Shown here: positions 21,340 through 31,951 of the stretch, in pieces
How the letters are laid out: each line of letters begins with the position of its first letter
Position numbering within the stretch: position 1 is the stretch's first letter
Source of the DNA: Notolepis coatsorum
Taxonomy: Eukaryota; Chordata; Actinopteri; Aulopiformes; Paralepididae
Assembly (NCBI GenBank): GCA_963971535.1
Contig: OZ020585.1
Span: 23,996,236 to 24,060,235, forward strand
DNA: 64,000 bases
Direction: 5' to 3'
Notes under the pieces: model-generated
What the model was told of the DNA's origin: nothing
The model's database searches: none
What the model saw: the letters and a program-made list of their open reading frames with translations, nothing else
Translations under genes and position numbers: made by a program

Positions 21340-21763
21340 CTACATTCCGACAGCCGTCATTGATATAGAGTGTCTGGTCAGTAACATGAGTCTCCCAGTC
21401 CCTCCACTCTGCAGTAAACAAAAAATAAATGTTCTGGTATCCCATTCTCACTTTATCCAATCGTGAGAGAGAACCCTAGATATAAATATATATACAGGTA
21501 TATAATATATATATATTTTTTTTTACTTATTTCAAGAAATCTTGCCTTGCCAAATTTGCTTCATTTCTTTATTTCTTATTTTTGTCAGACCATGTTTGCA
21601 GTGTGGAGTTCTCTCTCCTGATTGGATAAAGTGGGAACGGGATACCAGAAAATTTATTTTCTGTTTACTGCAAAGTGGAGGGATTGTTACTGACAAAACA
21701 CTATATCAGTAATAGCTGTTGGAGCAATTTTTTCAACAAGAAAATACCACGTATAGCACCTTT
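21340..21763. repeat. Palindromic MITE-like repeat X
   Basis: Left arm (about 21345-21475) reads CTACATTCCGACAGCCGTCA, GATATAGAGTGTCTGGTCAG and CACTTTATCCAATCGTGAGAG. The right arm (about 21606-21740) is its reverse complement with differences (CTCTCTCCTGATTGGATAAA, GTTACTGACAAAACACTATA). The loop is AT-rich. The same sequence occurs as one arm at 3896-4010. No coding capacity. Confidence 0.8.
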
Positions 21764-21781
21764 AACATTGAAACGTGACGG

Positions 21782-22254
21782 GGGCGGCTACGTGGCGTAG
21801 TGGGCAAGGCGCTCGCCACGAATGCGGAGACGCTGGGCTCGAGCCCAGCGCTCCACATTGCTTTCAGTTTAGCTGGTCGTTCATACTAATACACATTGGC
21901 CGTATTAGGGGGTGGGAAACTGATGGGTGGGGATCGGGCGTTGTGGACAGCGACTCCTACAGGTCGGTTGGTGCGCCTGCGCAGTAGAATCAGGAAGTGT
22001 CGGGGGCAGCGTGAGCCTCCCACGTGTTACTCCTCGCCACTGAGAGATCGAGCTGCGCAGGTGAAAAGATGCGACTGCTGTTACCTCAAGTACCGGAGGG
22101 GACTTGTGCTATGTATGACTTAGTCCACATTGCAGCCGGCTTGTGGGAGGCAAGAAACAGCGTTCGTGACAGGGGAGGGTTGAATTGGATGATACGAAAT
22201 TGGGATGGGAGAAAAATATAGAAAATGGGAGAAAAAGTGGATAAAAAAAAAAAA
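21782..22254 (+). mobile_element. tRNA-derived SINE (family S1), complete, 18-bp duplication
   Basis: A 473-bp SINE. The head GGGCGGCTACGTGGCGTAGT carries an A box (TGGCGTAGTGGGCAAGG) and a B box (GGGCTCGAGCCC). The body has TTGTGGACAGCGACTCCTAC and CGTGAGCCTCCCACGTGTTA. The tail is GGGAGAAAAAGTGGATAAAA plus an A run. The target duplication AACATTGAAACGTGACGG is exact at 21764-21781 and 22255-22272. Four related copies lie at 26981-28419, 34130-34588, 49815-50268 and 51770-52205, making S1 the most abundant SINE here. Confidence 0.93.
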
Positions 22255-22272
22255 AACATTGAAACGTGACGG

Positions 22273-23081
22273 ATTTGGAGATGTACCTGGTACAAAAAGA
22301 ACATTGTTGAAATCATGGCAAAATTGGGCAGGAAATTGCAGAAAGGCTGTAGTCTCAAATTTTACTTTTACACAACATGTACACTCCTATGTCTCCAAGT
22401 CCTCATCATTCAGGACTTCATTGGGCCCATCCTTCAGAGGAGTGGTCGACCGAGGGCGACTTTTCAAAGGTCAACTTATATTTAGAGAACAGGGTGGCCG
22501 ATGACCTATATACTGTTTTTTTTGCATCTGATAAAAATCAACAAAAAAGTCTCTATTATTTAGTAGATCTGCACTCTACTTGATATTTTATATAAAATGT
22601 ATCAAACTAAATAAATTGGTTGAAAATATTTTCTTTCTTTTCAATTGACACATGATTGACATAAGGGAGTGCAAATGTTTTTGTTAATGGGCCATGTGGG
22701 CCGATTATTTCAGATATTTGCTCTATCAGAGCTTCTCTTCCTATCTGACGTCCTGCTGTTGTAAAGGTACCTCAAATGCAGAAGCAAAGCCAGATATTCA
22801 ACTCAAAACTGAAAATAGCAACTTGAAGATGATAATGAATATGAGTTTAGAGTGAGGTGCCATGTGGGCAGGGTGGGCTACAGTAAGTGTGTAGCCTATA
22901 TTTATCATTATGTTTATAAATATATATATATATATGTGTATTTAAGTTATGTATTTATTTTTTACCCAGGGACAGTGCACATTAATCAACGTCTTCAGTT
23001 TCCACATCAATGTAAATGTGCCATAATTAATGAGCTTGTTTTCATCTGTATAAATATAGTGTTTGGCTCTACAGTATGTAG
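22273..23081. other. No gene recognised
   Basis: Includes a frame GFGDVPGTKRTLLKSWQNWA after the SINE, with no match I know. A (TA)n run is near 22920. CCAGGGACAGTGCACATTAA near 22967 resembles the interior of common fish repeats. Confidence 0.4.
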
Positions 23082-23453
23082 TAGGGGTGTAAAGGTACAC
23101 GTATCCGTACCGAACCGTTTCAGTGTGTACCATACCGTACCGAACGGCTGTGTAGTGTACCGAACGAATACAACGGTATGTTAACCACTAACGACCGCCC
23201 ACCGGGGGATGTTTTTTTCACAATCTAATATAATAATTATTATAAAAAAAATATTTACAAGTCGATTATTAATTTCAATATAGAATATTCGTTGACAGCC
23301 CTACAAGTACAATTAGTTACTGCACACTACATCACCCCTGAGTGGAACATGGAAAGCCAAACTTTCCCCCATTGTACCGAAAACCCGTACCGAACCTTGA
23401 CTTCAAAACCGAGGTACGTACCGTACCGTGGTTTTTGTGTACAGTTACACCCC
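23082..23453. mobile_element. hAT-type MITE, TAGGGGTGTAAAGGTAC ends
   Basis: The left end TAGGGGTGTAAAGGTACACG faces the right end TGTGTACAGTTACACCCC. Both subterminal parts carry many TACCGAACCG / CGGTACGTACCGT motifs in opposite orientation. A direct repeat TATGTAG flanks it (23075-23081 and 23454-23460), close to the 8-bp duplication expected for hAT elements. No transposase. Confidence 0.8.
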
Positions 23454-23460
23454 TATGTAG

Positions 23461-24039
23461 GCAAGTGACTCAGATTGTAAAACCATGAACATCATTCAAA
23501 GACGTCATATCCGTTGGTGACTTCACATAACAATGATGTCGGACCAAACTATATTTAGCACTGCTACAGATTGCAAGAAGCCAGACTGTTAGACCCATTA
23601 ATCAGTAGTATTACTTGGGAACAGGAAAGAGAAACAGACCAGTGATGCATGTTGGCCTTTAGTGAGTCACTTCCCACTGACCTGCAACACTCTATTTGCA
23701 GACTTGGTGACACTCATTTCACCCTTGTCCACTCAGTCCTATGTTGAAATGCCTCTCCTGCGATATCTGAATTGGATTTTTGCAGGTGACGGACTGTGGA
23801 TAAGACTGCGGTATTAAACTTTTGTGGTCAGTGAGTGGAGTTTGGTCATCCCTGTCTGCCAGGGACCAGCAGTCGTAATGGTGCCTGTTGACCTGCAGGT
23901 AATATGTTCGAGCCCGGCTGTCCAGCTGGAGTCACTGTGTGTTGAGCTGTGAGTTTAGAAGGGCGTAATGAGGTTGAAGCGACATAGTAATAGCCCCTGA
24001 AATAACCCCCTCTTCGCTATCTGAATTGGATCATTTTCA
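23461..24039. other. No gene; duplicated strings flanking the S2 SINE and minisatellite
   Basis: ATCTGAATTGGAT..TTTCAGGT(G/A).CGGAC occurs at about 23762 and again at 24018. GTGGATAAGACTG.GGTATTAA occurs at 23798 and again at 26462, on the far side of the minisatellite. Confidence 0.55.
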
Positions 24040-24215
24040 GGTAGCGGACAGTGGCTCGGGAGGTAGAGCAGTCGTCTGGTAATCCGGAGGTTCCCGGTTA
24101 GATATCCGCTCCTCCCGGGCAGCGCGTCGAAGTGTCCTTGAGCAAGACACTTAACCCCTAACTGCTCCCGATGAGCAGGTTGGCAACTTGCATGGTTGCC
24201 TCCGCCGTCGGTGAG
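24040..24215 (+). mobile_element. tRNA-derived SINE (family S2), 3'-truncated
   Basis: The head AGTGGCTCGGGAGGTAGAGC with GGTTAGATATCCGCTCC as the degenerate B box is followed by GTGTCCTTGAGCAAGACACT and GAGCAGGTTGGCAACTTGCA. It is the same family as the minus-strand copy at 16912-17117 but lacks the LINE-like tail. The 28-bp minisatellite starts immediately after it. Confidence 0.82.
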
Positions 24216-24224
24216 TGAACTTGG

Positions 24225-24495
24225 TAATACTGTATATTTCAGTGCTACTTGGTACTACTGTATATTTCATTACTACTTGGTAATACTGTATATTTCAGTG
24301 ATACTTGGTAATACTGTATATTTCAGTACTACTTGGTAATACTGTATATTTCAGTGCTACTTGGTAATACTGTATTTCAGTGCTACTTGGTAATACTGTA
24401 TATTTCAGTGCTACTTGGTAATACTGTATATTTCAGTACTACTGTATTTCAGTGATACTTGGTAATACTGTATAATATTTCAGTGCTACTTGGTA
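24225..24495. repeat. 28-bp minisatellite, left part
   Basis: Unit of about 28 bp, GGTAATACTGTATATTTCAG plus TGCTACTT, with variants lacking or gaining TATA. Split from the right part (25660-26440) by a LINE insertion. Confidence 0.95.
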
Positions 24496-25646
24496 AGATC
24501 TTGGCCTTGAGAAGAATCATCGAGGAGGTGAAGAAGAACAACCTGACAGCGGTACTGTGCTTTATCGACTTCAAAAAGGCTTTTGACTCGATACACAGAG
24601 CCGTGATGATGAGGATACTCAAGGCCTACGGAGTCCCTCCCAATCTACTCCGGGCCATAGGGACCATGCACACGGGTACAAGGGCCAAGGTGGTAACCCC
24701 AGATGGCAACAGTGAAGAATTTGACATCCTGGCTGGAGTGATGCAAGGGGACACCCTTGCCCCCTTCCTTTTCGTCATAGTCCTCGACTATGCGCTCAGG
24801 AAGGCCATCAATGGACGGGAGCAGGAACTTGGTCTCACAATAACCCCAAGGAGATCGAGACGACACCCCGCCATAGTCCTAACAGACCTTGACTACGCGG
24901 ACGACATCAGCCTGCTCTCTGACCACGTGGAGCAGGCACAGGAACTCCTGTGCAGAGTGGAGACGGAGTGCGCCAAGGTTGGCCTTAGGCTAAATGCCAA
25001 GAAAACCGAGGTCATAATGTATAACATCCTCCCGGATCATCCACCTCTAAGGACAACAGGAGGCTCTGCTCTAAAGGAAGTCGGTGATTTCAAATACCTG
25101 GGCTCGTGGGTCAACTCGTCCGAGCAAGACCTTAAAGTGAGGAAGGCGCTTGCGTGGAGGGCTCTGAACGGCATGACCAGTGTGTGGAAATCCAACCTCC
25201 CCCGTCAAATCAAGCTCAACTTCTTTCATGCAACAGTTGAGTCTGTCTTTTTGTATGGCAGTGAATGCTGGACCTTGAAGCCCACCCTGCAGAAGTCCTT
25301 GGATGGGTGCTACACCAGAATGATGCGTGTGGTGCTCAACATCAACAGGGATGAGCATGTCACTAATGCAAACTTGTATGGGGGGGTGCTAAGGGTGAGC
25401 GAGAAAGTGGCAGTCAGGAGAATGAGGCTGGCAGGTCACTGCCAGAGACATCATGAGATGCCAACCAGCAAACTTGTGCTGTGGGAACCAACACACAGGC
25501 ATCGATCACAAGGACGTCCCACATTAACCTACGTGGACGTACTCAGGAGAGATGCGGGAACAGAATGCACCGGCGAGCTAGCCAGATGCATGGAGGATCG
25601 GGATGACTGGAAGCACCGATGGAGGGCCCGTCCGAGGACGACCTAG
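24496..25646 (+). CDS. Reverse transcriptase C-terminal part of the RTE-type LINE
   Basis: About 383 codons without a stop. RT motifs in order: the strand with CFIDFKKAFDSIHRAVM (first catalytic Asp, codons about 15-31), GVMQGDTLAPFLFVI, LDYADDISLLSD (the A-D-D pair, near 24890-24905), KKTEVIMYN, and FKYLGSWV. It continues through the thumb and a C-terminal domain (LYGSECWTLKP, SLDGCYTRMMRVVLNI, VRRMRLAGHCQRHHE) ending WRARPRTT. The nominal ATG at 24459 lies in the minisatellite and is not a real start. Such a long intact frame in a dead-on-arrival copy argues for recent insertion. Clade: RTE group by motif recall; a related clade such as RTEX or Proto2 cannot be excluded. Confidence 0.85.
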
Positions 25647-25659
25647 ATAGATAGATAGA
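24496..25659 (+). mobile_element. RTE-type LINE, 5'-truncated, inserted in a minisatellite
   Basis: A 1.16-kb insertion with an open RT frame to the stop at 25644-25646, followed directly by (TAGA)n at 25647-25659. Virtually no 3' UTR and a four-base repeat tail are RTE-type traits. TGGTAA stands on both sides (24490-24495 and 25660-25665), compatible with a short target duplication but also with the array itself. The endonuclease and the first part of RT are absent, so the copy cannot move on its own. Confidence 0.88.
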
Positions 25660-26440
25660 TGGTAATACTGTATTTCAGTGCTACTTGGTAATACTGTATA
25701 TTTCAGTACTACTTTGTAATACTGTATTTCAATGATACTTGGTAATACTGTATAATATTTCAGTGATACTTGGTAATACTGTATATTTCAGTGCTACTTG
25801 GTAATACTGTATATTTCAGTGCTACTTGGTAATACTGTATTTCAGTGCTACTTGGTAATACTGTGTAATATTGCAGTGCTACTTGGTAATACTGTATAAT
25901 ATTTCAGTGATACTTGGTAATACTGTATTTCAGTGCTACTTGGTAATACTGTATAATATTTCAGTGCTATTTGGTAATACTGTATAATATTTCAGTGTTA
26001 CTTGGTAATACTGTATATTTCAGTACTACTTGGTAATACTGTATATTTCAGTACTACTTGGTAATACTGTATCAGTGCTACTTGACAATACCGTATAATA
26101 TTTCAGTGCTACTTGGTAATAATGTATATTTCAGTGATACTTGGTAATACTGTATATTTCAGTGATACTTGGTAATACTGTATATTTCAGTACTACTTGG
26201 TAATACTGTATATTTCAGTGATACTTGGTAATACTGTATAATATTTCAGTGCTACTTGGTAATACTGTATATTTCAGTGCTACTTGGTAATACTGTATAT
26301 TTCAGTGCTACTTGATATACTGTATATTTCAGCACTACTTGGTAATACTGTATATTTCAGTACTACTTGGTAATACTGTATATTTCAGTGCTACTTGGTA
26401 ATACTGTATATTTCAGTGCTACTTGGTAATACTGTATATT
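25660..26440. repeat. 28-bp minisatellite, right part
   Basis: About 28 further units of the array at 24225-24495. Variants with GTATAATATTTCAG are interspersed. It ends at TTTGAGTACTTTTTACAC. Confidence 0.95.
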
Positions 26441-26852
26441 TGAGTACTTTTTACACTTCTGTGGATAAGACTGTGGTATTAATCATCTGTGGCCACATGC
26501 CGCTGCTGCACTGAGGGTTTGCGGTTGGAGGCTAGTTGGAGGATGAGTGCCAAGTGCCTGCCAGTAGCCCATGATCAGCAGTTATACTGTATAGTGACAG
26601 GAGAAATGCAACAGAGGAGATATAACATGGAAAGAACACTGTGAGCCAAATCCGAAAGCCATGACACTGCACTGACATGATGACTCAAGAGCCAGCTTAC
26701 CATGGACCAGAGGCGGCATGACAAAGGACAGAGAATAAACGTTGTAGTTACAGTTCACCACAGTGTGTGTGTGAGAGCAGACGAGGGAAGATAGGAATCG
26801 ATAGAGAAGGAAGCACTTGAGAAGGAAGCTACAAGGCCTTTCTGTGACGGCA
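26441..26852. other. No gene seen
   Basis: GTGGATAAGACTGTGGTATT at 26462 echoes 23798. The remainder is unassigned. Confidence 0.5.
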
Positions 26853-26980
26853 AGGGGCGGAACGTAACTAAGTGCTTTTACTCAAGTACTGAATTTATGT
26901 ACACTTTTGAGGTGTTTGTACATTACTTGCATATTTCCATTTTAGGGGACATTATACTTTTACTCCACTACTGTATCTTT

Positions 26981-28419
26981 TTTAATTATTATTATTATAT
27001 ATATATATTTTCCCCCTCCTTTTTCCTCAGTTTTTCTCCAATCCCAATGTTAGTCGTTATGCCAATTCCCAATCCCCTTCCTGGTCGCTGCGCACCTACC
27101 CCCTACAGTCGGTCTGGGAGAGTGGAGGCTATCACATGCTTCCTCCGACACACGTCTAGCCAATCAACCTGTTATGGTCTGACACCGACCCCAAACGCAA
27201 ACGGCACAGAGAGAGTAGTTTCAGAGTCTAGGGCTTGTTTATTTTACAGAGTAACAGAAAGAACTTGGTTGAGAACAGAAACAAACTGGGAAACAAGCAT
27301 GTGAGGAATGTTGCTGCTCTGCAGCTTCTCCCGGGGGGGTTACGTTTGAGGAATCTGTCCGTGACGTCAGAGCCGCTCTGCAGAATCCTCCCGGCAGTAC
27401 TCCGAGGTGGTAGCGGAACAGGGAGAGAGAGAGAGCGGGTTAGCTCAGTGAACAGTTGGGAACTGACAGGTGACAGGTGAAGTGACTTGTCCCAAACAGA
27501 TAATCCAAGTGACAGAATTTTCGGTGTGAAACACACAGTGAGCAATGTCCAAACAATAAATCCAAGTGACAGAATCTTCGGTGTGAGACACGCAGTGAGC
27601 AATGTCCAAACAAATATGAATCCCAATGAATATCCAAAACAGGCAAAAAGGGTGAGAGACAGTCTGAACGAAAAACAGGATCTCTTCAGTGTTTACACAC
27701 ACGAAAAATGATTGAGTCCAAAGACTGTCTTGCAAAAACTCACCAGAGCGCTGTGCGTGAAGCGAGCAGATCAAACAGGGCGAGCGCTTCGTAACGGGGA
27801 ACGGGTTGTCCAAACGGAATACTCCTCGAGAGTCCTGGGAGGCAAAGCACAGGGAAAAGCAGGCGACGGAAGGAACGGCAAATGCAGAGAATATATCAGA
27901 ACGATCCAACAACACTAAATGGGGAAATCAGGGTATATAAAGCAAAAGGGATGCTTAATGACAAGCAGTGACAGCTGCGGGATGAGATTGACAAGCGTGT
28001 GGTTGGGGGAGCACCAATCAAACGGCATCTACAGGAAGAAGCGTGTGGAGAGGAGAATGCAATTAATTAACCGAAAATCTTAAAGGAACAGAGCGAGTGG
28101 GTGAGCAGCGGGCAAAACCTCACACAACCGCTTCTTTTCACCTGGCAGCATGGACTCTCACTGAGAGGGTGTAACGTGTGGAAGGATCACACTACCCCCC
28201 TTAGATCCTTTCCTCGCTGAGCAGGCGCCCCGACCGAACTGTAGGAGTCGCTGTTTACAACGACCAGGACCCACCCACCGGCTTTCCCACCCTCTAACAC
28301 TGCCAATTGTGTTAGTACGACGGCCAGCCAAGCCGGAAGCAACGCCGAGAGCTGGGCTCGATACCAGTATCTCCTGTGTTGGTGGCGAGCGCCTTGCCCA
28401 CTGCGCCACCCAGCCGCCT
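26981..28419 (-). mobile_element. S1-type SINE, minus strand, split by a solo LTR
   Basis: The head at 28419 reads GGCGGCTGGGTGGCGCAGTG on the minus strand (A box TGGCGCAGTGGGCAAGG). The B-box area is changed to ATCGAGCCC-like sequence. The SINE body runs to 28130, is interrupted at 27170-28124, and resumes at 27164 down to a T-rich tail at 26981. Target duplication ACTACTGTATCTTT is exact at 26967-26980 and 28420-28433. The right half of the body differs from the other S1 copies, so it is a subfamily. Confidence 0.85.
27170..28124 (-). mobile_element. Solo LTR fossil, probably Ty3/Gypsy type
   Basis: A 955-bp sequence that begins TG and ends CA (minus strand: TGTGAGGTTTTGCCC...CAGACCATAACA). 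It is flanked by the 5-bp duplication CAACC at 27165-27169 and 28125-28129, inside a SINE. On the minus strand a TTTATATACC site lies near 27930 and an AATAAA near 27237, in the order expected for U3-R-U5. A 57-bp internal direct repeat lies at about 27505-27615. The element body is gone, as after recombination between two LTRs. It is younger than the SINE it interrupts. Confidence 0.85.
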
Positions 28420-28444
28420 ACTACTGTATCTTTCAAAGCAAATA

Positions 28445-29690
28445 GGGAGGTGTAGTGGTTATGTAATTTTCGTTTTTTCCTGCACCCTCTGTTTCACTGA
28501 ATGTATTTCCCCATTGCCCATTTCTAAAACGGTTCGTTTAAAACAAATAAAGCATGGACATTGGCATGGTGTACCTTTCTGTGTGTATTCATCCTCAATC
28601 TATAGCTCAACATGAAAATATTCGCAATTAATCGTAAAGGTAGCAAAATAACAGCGTTTATGTTTTTGTTTGCTGGGAAACTACACTGCTATTTGGCGCT
28701 GTTGACTGACGTCACCACAGCGTAGACGCCTGGCTTTAGTCGCGGACCTAGGATCAGATTTTCCTTACATTCGATAAGCTTAACAATTCGTACAATGGGA
28801 CAATAACTGACCCTGAATCTGTTGCTAGTATCTGTTTCACCCAACACCAGTTTATAGCCAACCACCATTTTAATATTTTTTTTACATTTGTATTTATAAT
28901 TTAAATCGTATAACGTTATTTCGCTGCATATTAAATCACTGTAAATACTAATGTAAATCATTGTTTTGTTGTACATATTGTGTATAGTTTATAACGTTAT
29001 TGTTTTTTACATAACGTTAGTAGCTAGCTAGCTTGCTAGCCATTCCCGAAACTCCTCCACATGCCCCGATTTAAAATGGTTCTCTCCTCTTTGTATACTC
29101 CTCACAAACAAAGTATTCTGCCAGGGAACTTATGGACACAACAGTAGTAGTTATAAGGTTTTTGAGCTTGTAACGTTAACGTTAGTTAGCTATCGTGGTA
29201 TCAGCAGGCTGTGACGCGTAGCTAGCTAGCTTGCTAGCCGGCATGATGCGTGTGCAGTGCTTGCCCCACAGGTCTGAGAAGAGGACCTGCACATTTTACT
29301 CGTTCCCGAAACTCCTCTACATGGCACAATTTAAAATGGTTCACGACAGTAGACATTGCTAACGTCTAGTACGTTTAGCGGGGTAACGTAGCTATCAGCT
29401 TGCCGTGACGTGAGGTAGGCGTCGGCGACAGCTGCCCAATGAACAACAGGCTGCCTACTGGTAAATGTAGTTCTTTTTTTACGACAAATTAAAAACCTTA
29501 TAACTACCTTTATTTCAACCAAAAATGCTTAAACAGTAATGTTAGTGGTAGAAGGGAACTCATTTTGTGCAAAAATGGAAGCTTGTCAATTTCCAATGCT
29601 GCAGAATAGTTACAATAGCCGATAATCCAGTTTCCCAATGATGAATCCCTATACGGGTGGAACAACCAGTGACGTCAGACTACACCTCCC
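28445..29690. mobile_element. Non-autonomous DNA element with GGGAGGTGTAGT ends
   Basis: GGGAGGTGTAGT at 28445 is matched by its reverse complement ACTACACCTCCC-like end at 29679-29690 (11-12 bp). A TA dinucleotide flanks each side (28443-28444, 29691-29692), and repeat Z sequence resumes across it. The interior has internal repeats (GCTAGCTAGCTTGCTAGCC near 29022 and 29220; TTCCCGAAACTCCTC.ACATG near 29044 and 29304) and an inverted pair around AAAACCTTATAACTAC. No transposase frame. TA flanks suggest Tc1/mariner-like, not proven. Confidence 0.65.
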
Positions 29691-30078
29691 TATAGCCTAC
29701 ATTTTACTTAACATCTGTAACACCTAAAATTAGTACTTTAATGACGGGTTTGGCATACATACATACCTATACATGAATGCAATTAACACATACACTTTAT
29801 GTATGTATATTTATATGAGTCAACTTAAAGAAAAAGCCATCAGGGCAACCATAACCCCTTTAGCTTAACCATTAGAGATGGATGTATGAAATAATGGAAT
29901 ATGTACTTAAATATGTAGACATGATGTTGTACAAATACTTAGACTTTTGATGCTTCAATACATTTAGTATACCCAAGTACCTTGGGTGGATTTCAAATGA
30001 AGGATTTTAACTTTTACCAGAGTACTATCAGGGTATTTCTACTTTTACTTGAGTAAAGGATTTGGGTTCCACCACTTT

Positions 30079-30250
30079 TTTTTTTATTTTTTATTATGTA
30101 TTTTATTTTATTTATTGCTTTATTGGATAGACAGAGAGGACGGATGGGAGAAGATATGCGGAGGAGACATTTGGCAAATGTCGCCGGGTCCGGGAGTCGA
30201 ACCCCGGACGGCCGCGCTGCACTGAAGTGCGTTACGTGGTGTGCCCCGTC
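30079..30250 (-). mobile_element. tRNA-derived SINE (family S3), 12-bp duplication
   Basis: Minus strand: head GGGGCACACCACGTAACGCA, B box GGGGTTCGACTCCCGGACC, body GACATTTGCCAAATGTCTCC, and TCTATCCAATAAAGCAATAA before an A-rich tail. The target duplication TTCCACCACTTT is at 30067-30078 and 30251-30262, i.e. it landed in the terminal repeat of repeat Z. 172 bp long; looks complete. Confidence 0.9.
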
Positions 30251-30262
30251 TTCCACCACTTT

Positions 30263-30838
30263 GTTGATGGCTTAACTGTGACAGTAAGGAGTACAAGCGA
30301 TGAGTTTTATCAGCCGCTTCAAATCAGTTTATTCATAACGAGTTCACAAAAAACACACAAAGTATTCCCCAATTTCAACCACTATGAAGGAACAAGGACA
30401 CACACAGTGTCACAGATGCAAAGCATTCTTGCATGGATCCAACTGGTCCTACACAAAGGGACCATGCACGTGAGGTGCCATTAGGGGCAGAGTGGCTACA
30501 CCATAATGCGAGTGAGTGAATGACATTGCTGGTCTGTGAGGTGCTTCGCATCTAGGAAGAAAACTCCCCAGAACCTCCTTTTCTTCCACGTGCCAAAGGA
30601 AGCTATGAAGACACGAGGGCAAGTGTGGCATCGCTTTCACATTGAAACGAATGTGCTTATCCTTAACGGCTTTGACAGGATTAACCACTAGGATTTAAGG
30701 ATTTCCCCCCGAGGACTTGCAGTGCACCCCCCCCCCCCCCCCCCCCCCCCCAATAACTGTGTCATAATTGCCTTGGTTGGGGATTGCAAGCGGAGAGCCC
30801 AGTGGCAACTCATTCAGAAGTATTAATGTTCAGGCAAA
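30263..30838. other. No gene recognised; C run at 30727-30751
   Basis: Open frames on both strands lack recognisable domains. A C run of about 25 bases lies at 30727-30751, just before the perfect hairpin. Confidence 0.45.
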
Positions 30839-30917
30839 CATTGAGAGCCAACAACAACACTGTACTGACGGAGGGCCACCGTCTCTCTCAGTACAGTGTT
30901 GTTGTTGGCTCTCAATG
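30839..30917. repeat. Perfect hairpin, 30-bp arms, 19-base spacer
   Basis: 30839-30868 (CATTGAGAGCCAACAACAAC + ACTGTACTGA) is exactly the reverse complement of 30888-30917. The spacer can extend pairing with GACGG/CCGTC, leaving a small loop. Size and shape resemble a small-RNA precursor, but a MITE scrap or cloning-type foldback explains it equally. No transcript evidence is available here. Confidence 0.9.
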
Positions 30918-31942
30918 AAAAATTGCAAAAAGATACCCCGTGTTACTACCACTTTCTCAGACAGCTAACAGGGCGCAAGACAAATGCTTCCAGGAGCTTT
31001 GCTTGTCATCAACGGCGCGTTAAGTAGGAAGAGTCAGATGGCCTTGATGTCGTTTCCTCTCTGTGTTGTTCAGAATATTAAGCTATATCGCCATACATCC
31101 ATGCTAAGGTATGCATTGTTGTCAATGATACAGGTTGTAAAAAATTTGATATTTTTTATTAAGTACCACCATTACACTTATATTGCCAAAGAAATACATG
31201 AATAAATATGTCACATCACACTACAATATTTTGACCATATCGACGGGCCCCGCAGTACTGCTTTTTACATGACAACCAGACATTTTTTAAAATGTCAACT
31301 TGTCAGTAAATACAGTAGATTACCTGGTGATGAACACAGTGTTTTGCATGGCTGTCATAACAGTGGTGATGTATCACCCTGTATGCACACTTACGTATAT
31401 TCTGGATGAATACAATGCAAATAATTTATTACATACTCTCAACACAACAGCATTAGCAGAGAAGATCAAAGCCCACATCATAATGTCATGGACAGCGATG
31501 GCAAAGGTTTCACTAATCTAATTCAGCATACTCTATTATCCTCATGCCCATTATAGCACCAAGGGGGAAAAAAATTATGAAAAGAAATTTTATTAATAAA
31601 TAAATTAATATATCCACAAAATCGTCACTCTAGTGTCTAGTTCATGGGCCCTAAAGAAAGGCAGTCATGACTCACATCTGTGGGTGAAAACGGTCCACAA
31701 CAACTGACTACCCAGTGCTGCAAGATGGGTCAAAACTGACCCGATTGAGTTTGTATTTTTTATATCTTTGCAATACATTTTTCCTTTCTTACTTTTTGAA
31801 TAAACATTTATTTTGTATGACTACCCTTCTAATGAGCAATATGGGTCATTGTTTCAGATTCAAGGGGCGTGGCTAACATATAGTATAAATCGAACTGTAC
31901 TCAGTGTTTATAGTACATAATAGGCTAGTACTTAGTATATAT
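30918..31942. other. No gene recognised
   Basis: AT-rich sequence without recognised repeats or coding frame. Possibly unique host DNA. Confidence 0.45.
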
Positions 31943-31951
31943 GGTACATAT

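Larger units (their letters stand above)
26853..30260. repeat. Dispersed repeat Z, host of a multi-level nest
   Basis: The left end (GGGGCGGAACGTAACTAAGT, then TTTTACTCAAGTACTG) and right end (TACTTTTACTTGAGTAAAGG then TTCCACCACT) are those of a very common fish repeat whose full ends are AGTGGTGGAA..TTCCACCACT. Only about 350 bases of it are present in total; the rest is made of four insertions: an S1-type SINE holding a solo LTR, the GGGAGGTGTAG element, and a SINE at the right edge. Its own transposon class is probably non-autonomous DNA. Confidence 0.7.

Noticed and set aside
22205-22504. Possible host coding exon after the S1 SINE
   Set aside because: The frame begins in the SINE tail and shows no recognisable domain beyond it.
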